Assembly (NCBI RefSeq): GCF_029633865.1
Contig: NC_079215.1
Location: 52,821,985-52,885,984, forward strand
Source of the DNA: Lampris incognitus
Lineage: Eukaryota > Chordata > Actinopteri > Lampriformes > Lampridae
DNA: 64,000 nucleotides
Direction of reading: 5' to 3'
The notes below the pieces were generated by a model. It ran no database searches. It saw only the letters and a list, made by a program, of their open reading frames with translations, and was not told where the DNA came from. A program made the position numbers and the translations under genes. Below are positions 37,136-47,526 of this stretch, in pieces (positions within the stretch are counted from its first letter, which is position 1; every line of letters begins with the position of its first letter).

Positions 37136-37209
37136 CCTTTTAAAGACCTTATCTGAGTGAGTCATTAGGGATGTTGCGCAAGCCAGGACTGTCTTCGTAG
37201 GGAATTTAC
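37136..37209 (-). promoter_or_regulatory. cxcl8: Candidate inducible cxcl8 promoter (kappaB-like, C/EBP, AP-1, TATA-like)
   Basis: Read toward the gene: kappaB-like GTAAATTCCC (37209-37200), perfect C/EBP palindrome TTGCGCAA (37181-37174), perfect AP-1 site TGACTCA (37164-37158), TATA-like CTTTAAAAGG (37145-37136). Human IL8 uses the same three factor types close to its TATA box, though in a different order. The distance to the start codon is about 250 bp; an alternative TATA-like CAATATAAC lies nearer, at about 37022-37030. The kappaB site is degenerate. Confidence 0.6.
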
Positions 37210-38496
37210 ACACTGAACCCATGGGGGCTGTGTAAGATGCCTAAAGAGTGATATTCATTGGGGTTCACAAAGTTCAGCATATTGTCACCAAAAGGAACAC
37301 AGTAAGGGGACTCATGGAAAGATGGAAAAGTACAGTTCCAGTGAAGCGGAGTTGCCAAAGGCAGTGATGCATGAGGGATATGCTCGGACTCTGAGGAATG
37401 TTTTTATGACGGCGCAATAAAGTTTATGCCATCATTGCTCACACCTTGCAGCGGAGTGCCGCCTCGTGTACAACTTGCCGATTCTGAGATAACGGGCAAT
37501 AAAACAAATAGTAAACAACACATTCTGGGGATGTGTGCCCGGCGTGCTGCTTATTTTAACCAACGTTACCCATATGAGGAAAAAGGAATTAGAAGACGGC
37601 AGCGATTAACGCCAGGCCAGGCCGCGTCTGAAATCCTTTACAGCGACGTTGTTGCTGTTGTTTGAGATAAATCTGACGCTGAACTGTAAATTCATGGGGG
37701 CCAAAGCGGACAAACTGACGTCCTACACCTTCAAATACCAACACACAATGCTCCCTGAATGTGCAATATTTCCATCATTGAAGGAATCCACATTTATATA
37801 TGTATTCATTGGTATTGATATGGATAGGTATTTCGTTTTAAAATGCCAGAAAATAACCTGTGTGTGCGTGCATGCGTGTGTGTGTGTGTGTGTGTGTGTC
37901 CATTACAATCAACGCCAAAGATAGCTTTTGGCACAGGTATTTGGCATTGAGCTCTAACCTGCTTTATACCAGTTGGGTCAACTCCCCTCTTTAACAGTAT
38001 CGGGTAGTCAGATCAAAATATTGCAAGTCAACATAATTACAGCAAAAGCCTGTGTAATTTCTCAATATCAAAACATGTCATCAATCAGAGAGGAGGTTAT
38101 TGCAGAAAGCACATGATAATTGTCCAAGTTGTTTATTGCTGATGAGGATGTCGGATCATTTAGCAGCAGTGGCTTGGCCTGAGGCCAAAAGGAAACCCAA
38201 GTGCCAGAAAGTTGCTGAGGATTATGGTGTGACGCAAAACCAACATGCTCAAACATATCTGGGCGAAGACGCCGGCACTTCAACGACTGTTATAAAGCAA
38301 GAGGAAGCGAAACGAATTAAAACGTCTGTGAAATGATGAACATTACTGAAAGAGAAACTAATTCAGCATTACCGGACCGGGGGCACGTGGAAAATAACAT
38401 GGGCGGCATCATCTGACCACTACATGAGGGGAAACAGAAATATGGCCAGACTTACCCTTCTGCCCTTGCCTACGACCAAGGCAGAAAGAAAAGCAT
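37210..38496. other. Unannotated stretch upstream of cxcl8
   Basis: A short GT run at about 37874-37900. No exon recognised. Confidence 0.45.
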
Positions 38497-39315
38497 TACA
38501 AACCCAACTCGGGAAAACGTTGGGACGGTGTACTTCCTAGCAGACAGTATGAGCACAATATACTTCATGTTTTGTCTGGTCACCTTCATTTCATTTGCAA
38601 ATATCCATCCGTTCCCGCCATTCAGGCCTGCAACACGCTCCAAAAGAAGTTGGGACGGGGGGAACTTTAGTGCCAGTTGTGTCAGCGCCCTTGGCAAAGG
38701 TAACTTACACTTCTGTGATGGCACCATTCATGCTGAAAAGTACATGGAGGTTTTAGAGCAACATATGCTGCCTTCAAGACGACAACTTTACCAAGGGACG
38801 CCCCATGCATATTTCAACAAGACTATGCAAAACCACATTAGAAAGGCATGGCTGAGGAAGAAGAGGGTGCGGTGTTGGACTGGCCTGCCTGCAGTCATGG
38901 CCTGTCCCCCAGTAGAGAACGTGTGATGCATTTTGAAACGCAAAAGTGAGCCAACGAAGGCCTCATGCCGTTTGCACACCTTAAGACTTGTTTGCAGGAA
39001 GAATGGGACAAAATTACACCTGAAGCATTTCATCACCTGGTGTCTTCAGCCCCTACAAACGTCTTTTAAGTGCAACGCTACAAAGTGATAAATGCTTTAC
39101 TGTGTCCCGACCTTTTTGAAATGTGTTGCAATAATCAAAATTGAAATATGTATTTTTAAAAAAAAGCAATAAATTTACGAGGTAAAACATCAGCTAATCT
39201 GCTGTCGTGTTGATTTCAATGTAATGCAGGTCAAAGATCATTCCCAAATCACTGTTTTCAGCTTTTACTTCCATTTTAATTTACCGTCCCAACTTTTTCT
39301 GGTTAGGGGTTTGTA
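38497..39315 (+). mobile_element. Tc1-type transposon, internally deleted
   Basis: Terminal inverted repeats of about 32 bp (left TACAAACCCAACTCGGGAAA at 38497; right ending GGTTAGGGGTTTGTA at 39315), each starting with TA, the Tc1/mariner target. Inside, the C-terminal third of a transposase is readable in pieces: GTIHAEKYMEVLEQHMLPSR, then KAWLRKKRVR and a PVENV segment (canonical PIENVW), then QEEWDKITPEA- and HHLVSS-like words after a frame change. The DNA-binding and first catalytic parts are missing, so it cannot move itself. Confidence 0.85.
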
Positions 39316-39529
39316 CAACACCAGAGTCACCGGGGCGCGAACATTAGAAGATCTGTTGGGTTTCAAAAATACATTTCATTCACAGTTGCTGGTCTAAATT
39401 TAACGCACTTATCCCATTTAAAGTGCTCGTTTACACTCGCTGGAGCAGGACCGGTTTTGCAAATCATGAACGATCATCATCGCCAAGCATCTTCCTCTCT
39501 GTCCACACCCTTAATTGTTTTCTATTCAA
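39316..39529. other. Unannotated stretch
   Basis: No recognised feature. Confidence 0.4.
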
Positions 39530-39770
39530 TCCTCATCTAATTCAGGGTCGTGGGGAGCTTGGGCCTACGGACAGAAGGACACCAGTCCGTCATGGGACAC
39601 ACGCAAACAATGAGTCAGGTACTACCGTTCAGATTTCACATCTTTTAAACGTTGGAGGAAACTGGAATACGGAGGAAACCCACGCAGGTCTGACCCCCGG
39701 GGGGGGTTGGACTGAACCCAGGATCTTCTTCCTGCGAAGCACCGCTGCTAACCGCAAAGCCACGTTCCGC
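39530..39770 (-). mobile_element. SINE family C, degenerate copy
   Basis: Plus-strand words GGAGGAAACCCACGCAGGTC, CCAGGATCTTCTTCCTGCGA and GCACCGCTGCTAACCGCAAA match the reversed head of family C with many changes. Confidence 0.6.
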
Positions 39771-40074
39771 AATAGAGCACTTTCACAGTATAACGCCTCC
39801 AGGAAATCCAACCAAGACTACATTCACTTGCGGCTTTATCTTACATTTGGACGTCAGCTGCGGTATCTTTGGCATCCTCTTCATATGACAGCGCCATCTT
39901 AGCATACCTAACAACTTCTGCGAATGAAAGATACCCTGGCGGCATTATGTGGAGTGAGTTTATCATTTTGGCAAGTTGAAATCTGGGATGACTCATGTGA
40001 ATGTAGCATAGCATGGATGACTAAAAACTGAAAGCAAAACTTTTCTTTTGAACCGTTTTTGATTTTGTTTTTTT
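39771..40074. other. Unannotated stretch
   Basis: No recognised feature. Confidence 0.4.
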
Positions 40075-40187
40075 GGCGGCCTGTCCAGGGTGTCTCCCCG
40101 CCTGCCGCCCTATGACTGCTGGGGTAGGCTCCAGCATTCCCGCGACCCTGACACCAGGATAAGCGGTTTGGATAATGGATAGGTGGA
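40075..40187 (+). mobile_element. SINE family C, 3' fragment interrupted by family A
   Basis: GGCGGCCTGTCCAGGGTGTC ... GATAAGCGGTTTGGATAATG, ending in GATAGGTGG where the family A SINE has entered. Confidence 0.85.
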
Positions 40188-40832
40188 TCCCCCCCCCTCC
40201 CTTTTTCTCCCGAACTGTATCCGGCCAATTACCCCACTCTTCCGAGCCGTCCCGGTCGCTGCTCCACCCCCTCTGCCGATCCGGGGCGGGCTGCAGACTA
40301 CCACATGCCTCCTCCCATACATGTGGAGCCACCAGCCGCTTCTTTTCACCTGACAGTGAGGCGTTTGGCCAGGGAGACGTAGCACGTGGGAGGATCACGC
40401 TATTCCCCACCGCTTCCCACCCCCCAGCCCCCGAACAGGTTCCCCGACCGACCAGAGGAGGCGCTAGTGTAGCAACCAGGACACATACCCACATCCGGCT
40501 TCCCACCCGCAGACACGGCCAATTGTGTAGGGACACCGCGTGATTTTTTTCGTACCCGTTTTCCGGGAACTCTGCCTCTGATTGGCCACCTGGATTCCGG
40601 GAAGACCCGCCCCTACTCTATGTCTGATTGGCTATCCCTATCCCTAACCCCACCCTAACCTGCGGAGGCAACGACTACTAGCCAATCAGAGGCAGAGTTC
40701 CCGGAAAACGGGTACGGAAAAAAAATCACGCAGGGACACCCTACTAAACCGGATGTAACACTGGGATTGGAACCACCGATCCCCCTGTTGGTAGGCAAAG
40801 GAATAGACCGCTACGCTACCCGGACGCCCACA
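40187..40832 (-). mobile_element. SINE family A interrupted by a TIR element
   Basis: Minus-strand family A copy. GATAGGTGG (40178-40186) and GATAGGTTG (40833-40841) are a candidate 9-bp target duplication within the tail of the family C fragment. The head, with B box, is at about 40740-40830. A 194-bp element splits it at 40538-40731. Confidence 0.85.
40538..40731. mobile_element. 194-bp MITE with 49/51-bp inverted ends and 9-bp TSD
   Basis: Both ends start GCGTGATTTTTTT (one T/C indel apart) and continue CGTACCCGTTTTCCGGGAAC ... TCTGATTGGC. The direct repeat AGGGACACC at 40529-40537 and 40732-40740 is duplicated host SINE sequence; the uninterrupted family A consensus has it once. A 9-bp duplication with long inverted ends suggests a Mutator-like source, but this is inference. 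Confidence 0.9.
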
Positions 40833-40884
40833 GATAGGTTGTTACACTCACTCACACACGCTAATCTTACGTACGTAGTTAGGA

Positions 40885-41005
40885 CGAGGATCGGTGGTTC
40901 CAAACCCCGTGTTACCTCCGGTTCGGCCGAGTGTCCCTACAGACACAACTGGCCGTGTCTGCGGGTGGGAAGCCGGATGTTGGTATGTGTCCTGGTCGCT
41001 GGATG
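40885..41005 (+). mobile_element. SINE family A fragment
   Basis: Partial plus-strand copy from ATCGGTGGTTCCAAACCCCG to GTATGTGTCCTGGTCGCTGG. Confidence 0.8.
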
Positions 41006-41047
41006 GTTATTCAGCTTAGGTTTGCGCTCTTTCATGGGATTTCCCAG

Positions 41048-41254
41048 GTCGGACCCTTGAGTCGACTGGTTAACGTTGTCGCCCGTGGTGCGGGAGACTC
41101 TGGTTCGCGTCCCGGCTGCGGCGGTTCCCGGGCAACCCCCCCCCCCGCCCCGAATTCGCTACACTGGTGTGCAGAAGTGGGATGGTGAGACCGTGAGGCC
41201 ATCGGAAGCGCGTGAGCCCAGGTGCGTGAGGGATCTAATACGCTGAAGCGCAGG
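41048..41254 (+). mobile_element. Miniature LTR element, LTR-PBS-spacer fragment
   Basis: LTR part with TTGAGTCGACTGGTTAACG and GGTTCGCGTCC, ending CGAATTCGCTACA at 41163. One base follows, then TGGTGTGCAGAAGTGGGAT (the PBS with one extra G, 41165-41183) and about 70 bp matching the spacers of copies 1 and 3. Truncated at both sides. Confidence 0.72.
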
Positions 41255-41272
41255 GTTAGGGTTAGGGTTGGT
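41255..41272. repeat. Short interstitial telomere-like repeat
   Basis: GGGTTAGGGTTAGGGTTGG at the junction between the LTR element fragment and a SINE. Confidence 0.8.
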
Positions 41273-41465
41273 TCACCTGACTCACATGTCTTTGGACTGT
41301 GGGAGGAAAGTGAGCCCCCGGAGGAAACCCACGCAGACACGGGGAGAACACGCAAACTCCACACAGAGGATGACCCACCAAGGTTGGACTACCCCGGGGC
41401 TCGAACCCAGGACCTTCTTTCAGTGAGGTGACCCCACGCTAACCACTGCGCCACCGTGCCACCAG
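41273..41465 (-). mobile_element. SINE family C, tRNA-like head
   Basis: Reversed head: in minus sense GTGGCACGGTGGCGCAGTGG ... CCTGGGTTCGAGCCCCGGGG (B box) ... GTGTGGAGTTTGCGTGTTCT. Truncated before the GATG tail. Confidence 0.85.
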
Positions 41466-42081
41466 GGGAGTAAACCCCTACAGAAAATCAACGTCTACAG
41501 TGCTGTCCCCCCCCCCCACCACCACCTTTCCCTTTTGTATGTGTGTAAGTGGGAGAGTACTGCTGGCGTCGTGTGTGGCTGCCACTTGTCCCTCTCGTAG
41601 CCCCCCTTCCCATCCACCCCTGTATGTCTGTGTTATGCTAAGCTGTCGTCTCTTCACCCCGTTTGGTGTAAAGCGACTTTGAGTGTTAGAAAGGCGCTAT
41701 ATAAGATTGATCATTTATCATTCAACTGAATTTTGTAACAGGGTTTTTGCGCATTTTCAGGATGAAGAGTTTGCTCACATTTGCTGAGACAAACCGGTTT
41801 TGCAATGCCAAAAGACAAAATAGGACCAAGAAGCAGCGTGCAAAAGAAAACAAAACACAGCAGTCTTTACAAAGACTGACGTGTGAAATTTCCTTGGAAC
41901 ATAACGAAACAAAATAAATCACAACATGCTTCAGAAGTTTCCACGGAAAACTGTAACTCCCCGCTGGCGCTGTTGTGGGAGTGTTTTTATTCAAACGATG
42001 CACCGGCCTTACCGTTTCTGTTCCTGCCCTGCTCTGCCCTGCTCACCCGTTCCCCATTTGGGCTCTCCAGCAGTTATATAT
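41466..42081. other. Unannotated stretch
   Basis: No recognised exon or repeat. Confidence 0.4.
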
Positions 42082-42428
42082 TGAAGCGAATTCGGGGGGC
42101 AACCACAGGAACTGCCGCGGCCGGGACGCGAACCCGTGTCGCCCGCTCCGCGGGAGACATCGCTAACCGCTCGAACTAAAGGGTCAAACTCGTCATCCAG
42201 CAGCCAACTTATCCATGCACGTTACACTACCCCCCTCCCCTCCTTCGGGAAAGCGCGTATCCCACTTCTGACACCGATGTAGCGAATTGGGGGGGCAGCC
42301 CGGGAAGCGCCACAGCCGAGACGCGAACCCGTATCTCCTGCACCGCGGGCGACAACGTTAACCAGTCGACTAAAGGGTCCGACCCGTTAGCCAAGGGCTA
42401 CCGAGCCTATTCTTCCGTGATCGTTACA
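42082..42428 (-). mobile_element. Miniature LTR element, copy 2 (347 bp, complete)
   Basis: Minus sense: 5' LTR 42428-42278 (TGTAACG ... GCTACA), one base, PBS-like sequence at 42276-42259 (first base changed, remainder GGTGTCAGAAGTGGGAT), purine tract GAAGGAGGGGAGGGGGG at about 42246-42230, 3' LTR 42226-42082. The internal part is only 51 bp, so PBS and purine tract are almost adjacent. Flanking ATAT at 42078-42081 and 42429-42432 is a 4-bp target duplication (weak because the flank is AT-rich). Each LTR carries A- and B-box-like words. Confidence 0.78.
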
Positions 42429-42959
42429 ATATATTCCCGCTGGTTGCCCCTATGTCAGCCAGGTGCTTCGTCTTGAGCCTTCCTTGCTGTCTGTATCTGC
42501 CGTCCCTGTTTTTATTATTATTATTATTTAGTTTTTCCTCTATTAAAGTATCGTTTTATCCCAGAGTTTCTCCGCTGTCTGCATTTGGGCGCTCAGTTCC
42601 TGCTCCCGCCCTGCACGACGGGTTCAAACTGAACCCAGGAGGCCCCGGCTGTGCAGCACCGTTTCTAACCACAACCGTATTCCACGTTCAGCAAAGAGAG
42701 GGCAGACATTTGCCTTCCACAGTGGGACACTTCCAGAAGAAACCCATCCACACACCTAACTTCCATCTTCAGCTTCCATCTCAGCATTAGCCGTGTTTCT
42801 GGTACAACCTTAACATTCCCTCGTGGGTACTGCCCATCATTTGTGAATGTGATTTGGGCAATGTGGCGGCCAGGTCCATCATAAGTGAAGACAGCACTTT
42901 TTTGGGGGGGGGGGCTGTACCATTGTTGAGTTTGAGCTGATTACCCTGCAAATAACAGA
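42429..42959. other. Unannotated stretch with SINE trace
   Basis: About 42615-42680 faintly resembles the reversed head of family C (TTCAAACTGAACCCAGGAGG). Otherwise nothing recognised. Confidence 0.35.
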
Positions 42960-43290
42960 ATCTTTGCCAAGAATGTCTTATTCTCACGCAGCTGCCTGGG
43001 AAGGAACTATTACACATCGTTTCGGCTTTCAACAGCCTCAAGCAACTGAGCAGGGAGGCCGGGTCTGTCCTGGGGGGTGGAAACTGACATCCTGGCTGCT
43101 GCGGCGAAGCGAGAGGGACGCTGGCCAAACTGCCGACCATCTTGGACGATGTCCCCCACCCCCCCGCCTCCACAGAGCGCTTGGCAGACGGAGGAGCAGG
43201 TTCAGCGGCAGACCGGTAACACCGAAGTGTTCCGCTGAACGCCACAGGAAGTCCTTCTGAGAGCCAGACGCTAAACTCCACACCGCCTCC
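42960..43290 (+). mobile_element. LINE (CR1/Rex type) C-terminal coding fragment
   Basis: Broken plus-strand translation resembles the end of fish CR1/Rex-type ORF2: a CHPLH-like stretch (DDVPHP-), then AERHRKSF, the equivalent of TERHRRSFLP seen in the element at 52600. Highly decayed. Confidence 0.45.
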
Positions 43291-43517
43291 TCTCCCTTCT
43301 GTCGAGGGGGAGGACCTCAGTAAGCCTTGGCGGTGGTTTTGGATAGTTTCATCTTTACTCCTCCACCATACGGACTGGGGTTTTCCCCCCTCATATTTTT
43401 CTCTTTTGTTTTATTTCTACACTACTTATACAAGAAGCGCAATAGTTCAATGTGCAATAGCTGTATCAATACCCCACGTGCAGCTTTTTCTTTTATCTTT
43501 TTGATCTACTTTATTAA

Positions 43518-43765
43518 GGGTGGGGCACAGTGGTTAGCGTGGTCGCCTCACAGCAAGAAGGTCCTGGGTTCGAACCCCGGGGTTGTCCAACCTTGGGGGT
43601 CATCCCAGGTCGTCCTCTGTGTGGAGTCTGCATGTTCTCTCCGTGTCTACGTGGGTGTGCTCCGGTTTCCTTCCACGGTCCAGGGTGTCTCGCCGCCCAT
43701 TGACTGCTGGGATAGGATCCAGCAACTTGTGAGCCCAACTGGGATAAGTGGCTTGGATGATGGCA
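43518..43765 (+). mobile_element. SINE family C, internally shortened copy
   Basis: Head GGGGCACAGTGGTTAGCGTG, B box GGGTTCGAACCCCGG, GTGTGGAGTCTGCATGTTCT, then jumps to CCAGGGTGTCTCGCCGCCCA and ends TGGGATAAGTGGCTTGGATG. Confidence 0.85.
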
Positions 43766-43769
43766 GAGA

Positions 43770-44105
43770 ATATACTTGGATAAATTCTTCCCTGCATTTA
43801 ACCCATCCTAGCTGTGTAGCTAGGAGCAGCCGCAGTGCAGCACCCGGGGACCAACTCCAGTTTGTCTTGCCATGCCTCGGTCAGGGGCACAGACAGGAGT
43901 ATTAACCCTAACATGCATGTCTTTCTGGTGGTGGTGGGGGGGGGGACCGGAGCACATGGAGAAACCCCACCACAGACACGGGGAGAACATGCACACTCCA
44001 CACAGAGGATGACCTGGGATGACCCCGTTCCCCCCCAAGGTTGGACAACCCTGGGGTTCGAACCCAGAACCTCCTCGCTGTGAGGCGACAGCGCAAACCC
44101 GCCCT
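43770..44105 (-). mobile_element. SINE family C-related fragments, inverted to the preceding copy
   Basis: 44105-43925 is a reversed head (minus sense GGGTTCGAACCCCAGGG, GTGTGGAGTGTGCATGTTCT). 43905-43770 carries GTGCTGCACTGCGGCTGCTC and GGGTTAAATGCAGGG, wording seen at the 3' end of fish tRNA SINEs. Confidence 0.7.
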
Positions 44106-44204
44106 AGCTTTGTCACCCTATGTACAGTTTTTACCGCTTTCATCACCACGCAGCACTGTTTACTGAAATTGTCCGTCTATTTCTCCACTTTAATAGCTAT
44201 TTCA

Positions 44205-44590
44205 TACCGTGACGTGGCCAAACAACAGCCTTCTCAGCCAACCTTTCAGAGTTAACGAGCAAGCTTTTAATGGCCGCAAGCCAAGCCAGTCATAACAGAC
44301 ACAAGATCGCGTTGGTCTCAGCTTATCTGCTGGTCTTGGCCACCGAAGCGACCCTTATCTATTTGCCTCCTCTTTACCCTCATGCTGGGAAATGACGTGT
44401 TGTCTAATACGACTTCTCTCATAACGTGCCCATTACCTTCCACCACATCCGCGCTGTCTGTAACAGATATGCCCCGTTTTCAGCATGTTCAATATCCCGC
44501 AACATAAGCAAAACATCGACACTTCGGTGGCATCGTGGGTAATATGCAAATGAACTCGGAGCAGGAACACTCCAGTAGAATTCGCCACAA
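44205..44590 (-). repeat. Dispersed repeat, inverted partner of 50523-50945
   Basis: Shares GACGTGGCCAAA, TTTCAGAGTTAACGAGCAAG and a GCAAATGAACTCGGAGCAGG block with the reversed sequence at 50523-50945. Its centre differs. Family unknown. Confidence 0.7.
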
Positions 44591-44700
44591 AACCTTTACC
44601 TGCTATGTACCTGTTTCTTTTGAGCTCGGATTTTTTTTTTTTTTACTCTTACTTGTGCGCCCTTGGTTATCTGATTGTTTTTTGGGAGGGGGGTTGGGGG

Positions 44701-44845
44701 GGTTCCCCTCAGCTTTTAAACTTCTGGGCGTTTTGAGCAACTGTGACAGAGAGAATTCCCCTGGGGGGGTTCGGGGGGGTTTCCCCTCAGCTTTTAAACT
44801 TCTGGGCGTTTTGAGCAACTGTGACAGAGAGAATTCCCCTGGGAA
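44701..44845 (+). repeat. 78-bp tandem duplication
   Basis: CAGCTTTTAAACTTCTGGGC ... GAGAGAATTCCCCTGGG occurs at 44710 and again at 44788 with G-rich linkers. Confidence 0.95.
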
Positions 44846-45954
44846 GGGGTTGGGGGGGGGGGGGATTAAGTTCGCTGAATCTGAATGTGTCTGCATTTGC
44901 TCAAATAGACCAACAGCCTGAGCTCGCCATCGCCACCATACCTTGACGCTACAATAGTTGCAGGTCACACTCCGCACTTGTTTCAGAGTATTTCTGGCTG
45001 TTTTAAACAAAAACTGCGTTGTTCTGTAAATGTGGATTTTAAAACGTGACGCAAGGAATCCAAAAGATAAAAGTGTAGAGCCGAAGGAACGGAGAAGACC
45101 GTAGGTTCACACTTTAGCCGTGTAGGCAACTTTCTTTAATCCACGGTAAATCAGAGAGAGAACAAAACCACAGCTCGACTGAGCGGAGGTGGCAAGAATA
45201 ATCAGAAAACTGGCTGGACAACCATAACTTAACCCTGCGTTAACCTGCCAGGGCAACCATGACTTAACCCTTAGTTCCTGGGTTGAATTCTGTCCCCAAT
45301 ACGTGTCCACCACAAAAGTGTGAATACCTGACAGGAGGTCATGAGTGGTTCCTCGGCGCAGTGGGTGTAGGGAAAAGTCATTTGTTCCTCTTCAGCGAAC
45401 GTCAGATCAGAGGGGACATGAGTAAAGTTGAGTGGTCGAAGAGGTATTTCTACAGGTGCGGCAACTCGCTCGTGACTTCCTGTCATGCAATTCACCTGTC
45501 ACTTGCCAGCCAAACAAGCACATACATGCACGTGAAATTGACGTATGCTTGTGGAAACATGGCCTACGGCAGCATACCTACATGTGGTCTCATCCGCTCT
45601 CCTGCAACGAAAGGCAACAGTGCACATCGGAGCCATACGTCACACTCTAACCATTACAACACAACACATCCACATATGAGCCGTGCATTGAGAAAACTGT
45701 CAATCGTAAGTTGGAACAATTAGCCTCACACTAGAACAAAATGCTTTGACTACGTAGCACCCCACAGGCCTGGTTTTATTTTCACAAGCCAACCATTATG
45801 TTGTAAAGAAAAAAATCACCCCCTACCTGTACATGTCCCCCCCCCTCTGTGTTCTGTTCTTTCTTTTCTATAAATGGATAAAAAACATATATTTTTATCT
45901 ACTCATATGTTTTCGTAATGTGTGTGTGTGCGGTGTTAGTGTAGATAGCGGGAC
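44846..45954. other. Unannotated stretch
   Basis: A 146-codon plus frame at 45283-45723 has no domain I recognise. Confidence 0.4.
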
Positions 45955-46378
45955 CGAAGCACTTATGATCCTAATTCTTTTTGGAGGTGGTAGGTATTGT
46001 CTCAGAGAGTGAGGGAAAAATCCCAGACAATTTAAATTATGCAAATATGCAAAATGTGCATTTTTCTAAAAATGGCTAAAAACCACTTTTCTCGGCATTT
46101 CTGATGATTCTGAGCATCTTTGATTTTTTTCACCTATATAAAAAAAACATTCTGGGACTTAGAAATGTTTTGGCATTATGCAAAATATATGCATTTTTGC
46201 AAAAATGCGCTTATGATCCTAATTTTTTTTTTTTGGAGGTGGTAGGTATTGTTCCAGAGAGGACCAGAAAAATAGCAGAAAATTCAAATATAATTATAAT
46301 AATTATGCATAATTATGCATTTTCTAAAAATGGCTAAAAACCACTTTTCTCGGCATTTCAGATGATTCTGAGTATTTG
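45955..46378. repeat. Tandem duplication with period about 250 bp
   Basis: CTTATGATCCTAATT ... GGAGGTGGTAGGTATTGT ... AAAATGGCTAAAAACCACTT ... TCTCGGCATTTC occurs twice (from about 45961 and about 46210). Confidence 0.85.
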
Positions 46379-47511
46379 GGGGGAGGGAGTTGGAGTGGGG
46401 GGGGGGTTTAGGGGCAGGGGGAAGGCGGTGAGCTGGCAGGATGAAGAGGAGGGAGATTTAGACGGGTGGATAACCAAACCGCTACATTGTAGCGGGGTTC
46501 TTCTAGTATATATATATTAAAGCACCAGCATATAGAGCAAAGACGTTCCCAAACATGCTTCCTTAAATGAGCCTGGTAAAGAATATTCACATGTATTTGC
46601 ATTGTTGCCCCAAAGCAAAACACCCAAGTATGAAAGTCATTCTGGACTCTTCCAGCTGTTTGTACCGAGACTGTTCACGCAGGGGCGTCTCTCTGGTTTC
46701 AGGTTTGAGCTGCAGAACGGGTCGCTTGCTGACTCCGTCGAGGTCTGATGACGCGCTGACGGACTTTACAGCCATTAATGTCGCAAATGCTGCGGAGACG
46801 GTGCCGTGCTTCTGTTAATTCATTGCTCTTTTAGTTCTTGTTTATGTTTGTTTTGGTTTTGGTTTTTTTTCCTCTTTCTTTTTTCCCCTTCCGTTTTTGG
46901 TCTTTTGTACTTCATCATTTGTAGTTATGTTCCTTAAAGAAACTCAATAAAAGCGTAAAATAAAATAAATTCATTCCATCATTGAGTTAATAAAAAACAA
47001 AACTCTACAGGGAAGAGAGCAAATCACTGATGTGTGCTAATGATTGATGCTGGTAGGAAATTAAAAAATGAATCATTAACTCCCTTTTTGCTCCTGTCTT
47101 GCGTTTTGGTCAGTGGTGATCCAGTATAAAGCGCCAGACGGTCACTTGAGAGGAGAATGACATACCGTGGTGTGAGGTTACAGTCAACACTAAAAATTGC
47201 ATTTTAATCGGGGACTGTCTTCTGCACATGCTCTATTCATGGGAGAGCCAATGAGTCAGAATCAGAATCAGAATCAGGCTCCTTCATTCCTCCCCGGGGG
47301 GGAAACTGGGCTCTATTAGACACACTCACGGTCTGGTCAGAAAAAAGTTAAAAACTAACAAGATGCAAGATAACAAGATGTAACCCAGTTAAAAAATGTG
47401 GTTATAAGGGGTGATGCTATAGTATAAATAGTGTTAAAACATTTTAAATAAGGTTTAGTTTAAAAGGGTTTAAGAAGGTTAAAATCATTTTTAAAAGTGT
47501 GATGTGTTTTT
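46379..47511. other. Unannotated stretch with a LINE-tail trace
   Basis: At about 47249-47330 AGAATCAGAATCAGAATCAG followed by CTCCTTCATTCCTCCCCGG resembles the reversed 3' tail of fish CR1/Rex-type LINEs. The rest is unassigned AT-rich DNA. TGTTTATTAAAGAGT at 47512-47526 is the left target duplication of the RTE element. Confidence 0.45.
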
Positions 47512-47526
47512 TGTTTATTAAAGAGT

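Noticed and set aside
45283..45723. 146-codon plus frame with a GVGKSH-like word
   Set aside because: The word resembles a P-loop fragment but there is no surrounding NTPase fold, and the context is unassigned repeat-rich DNA.
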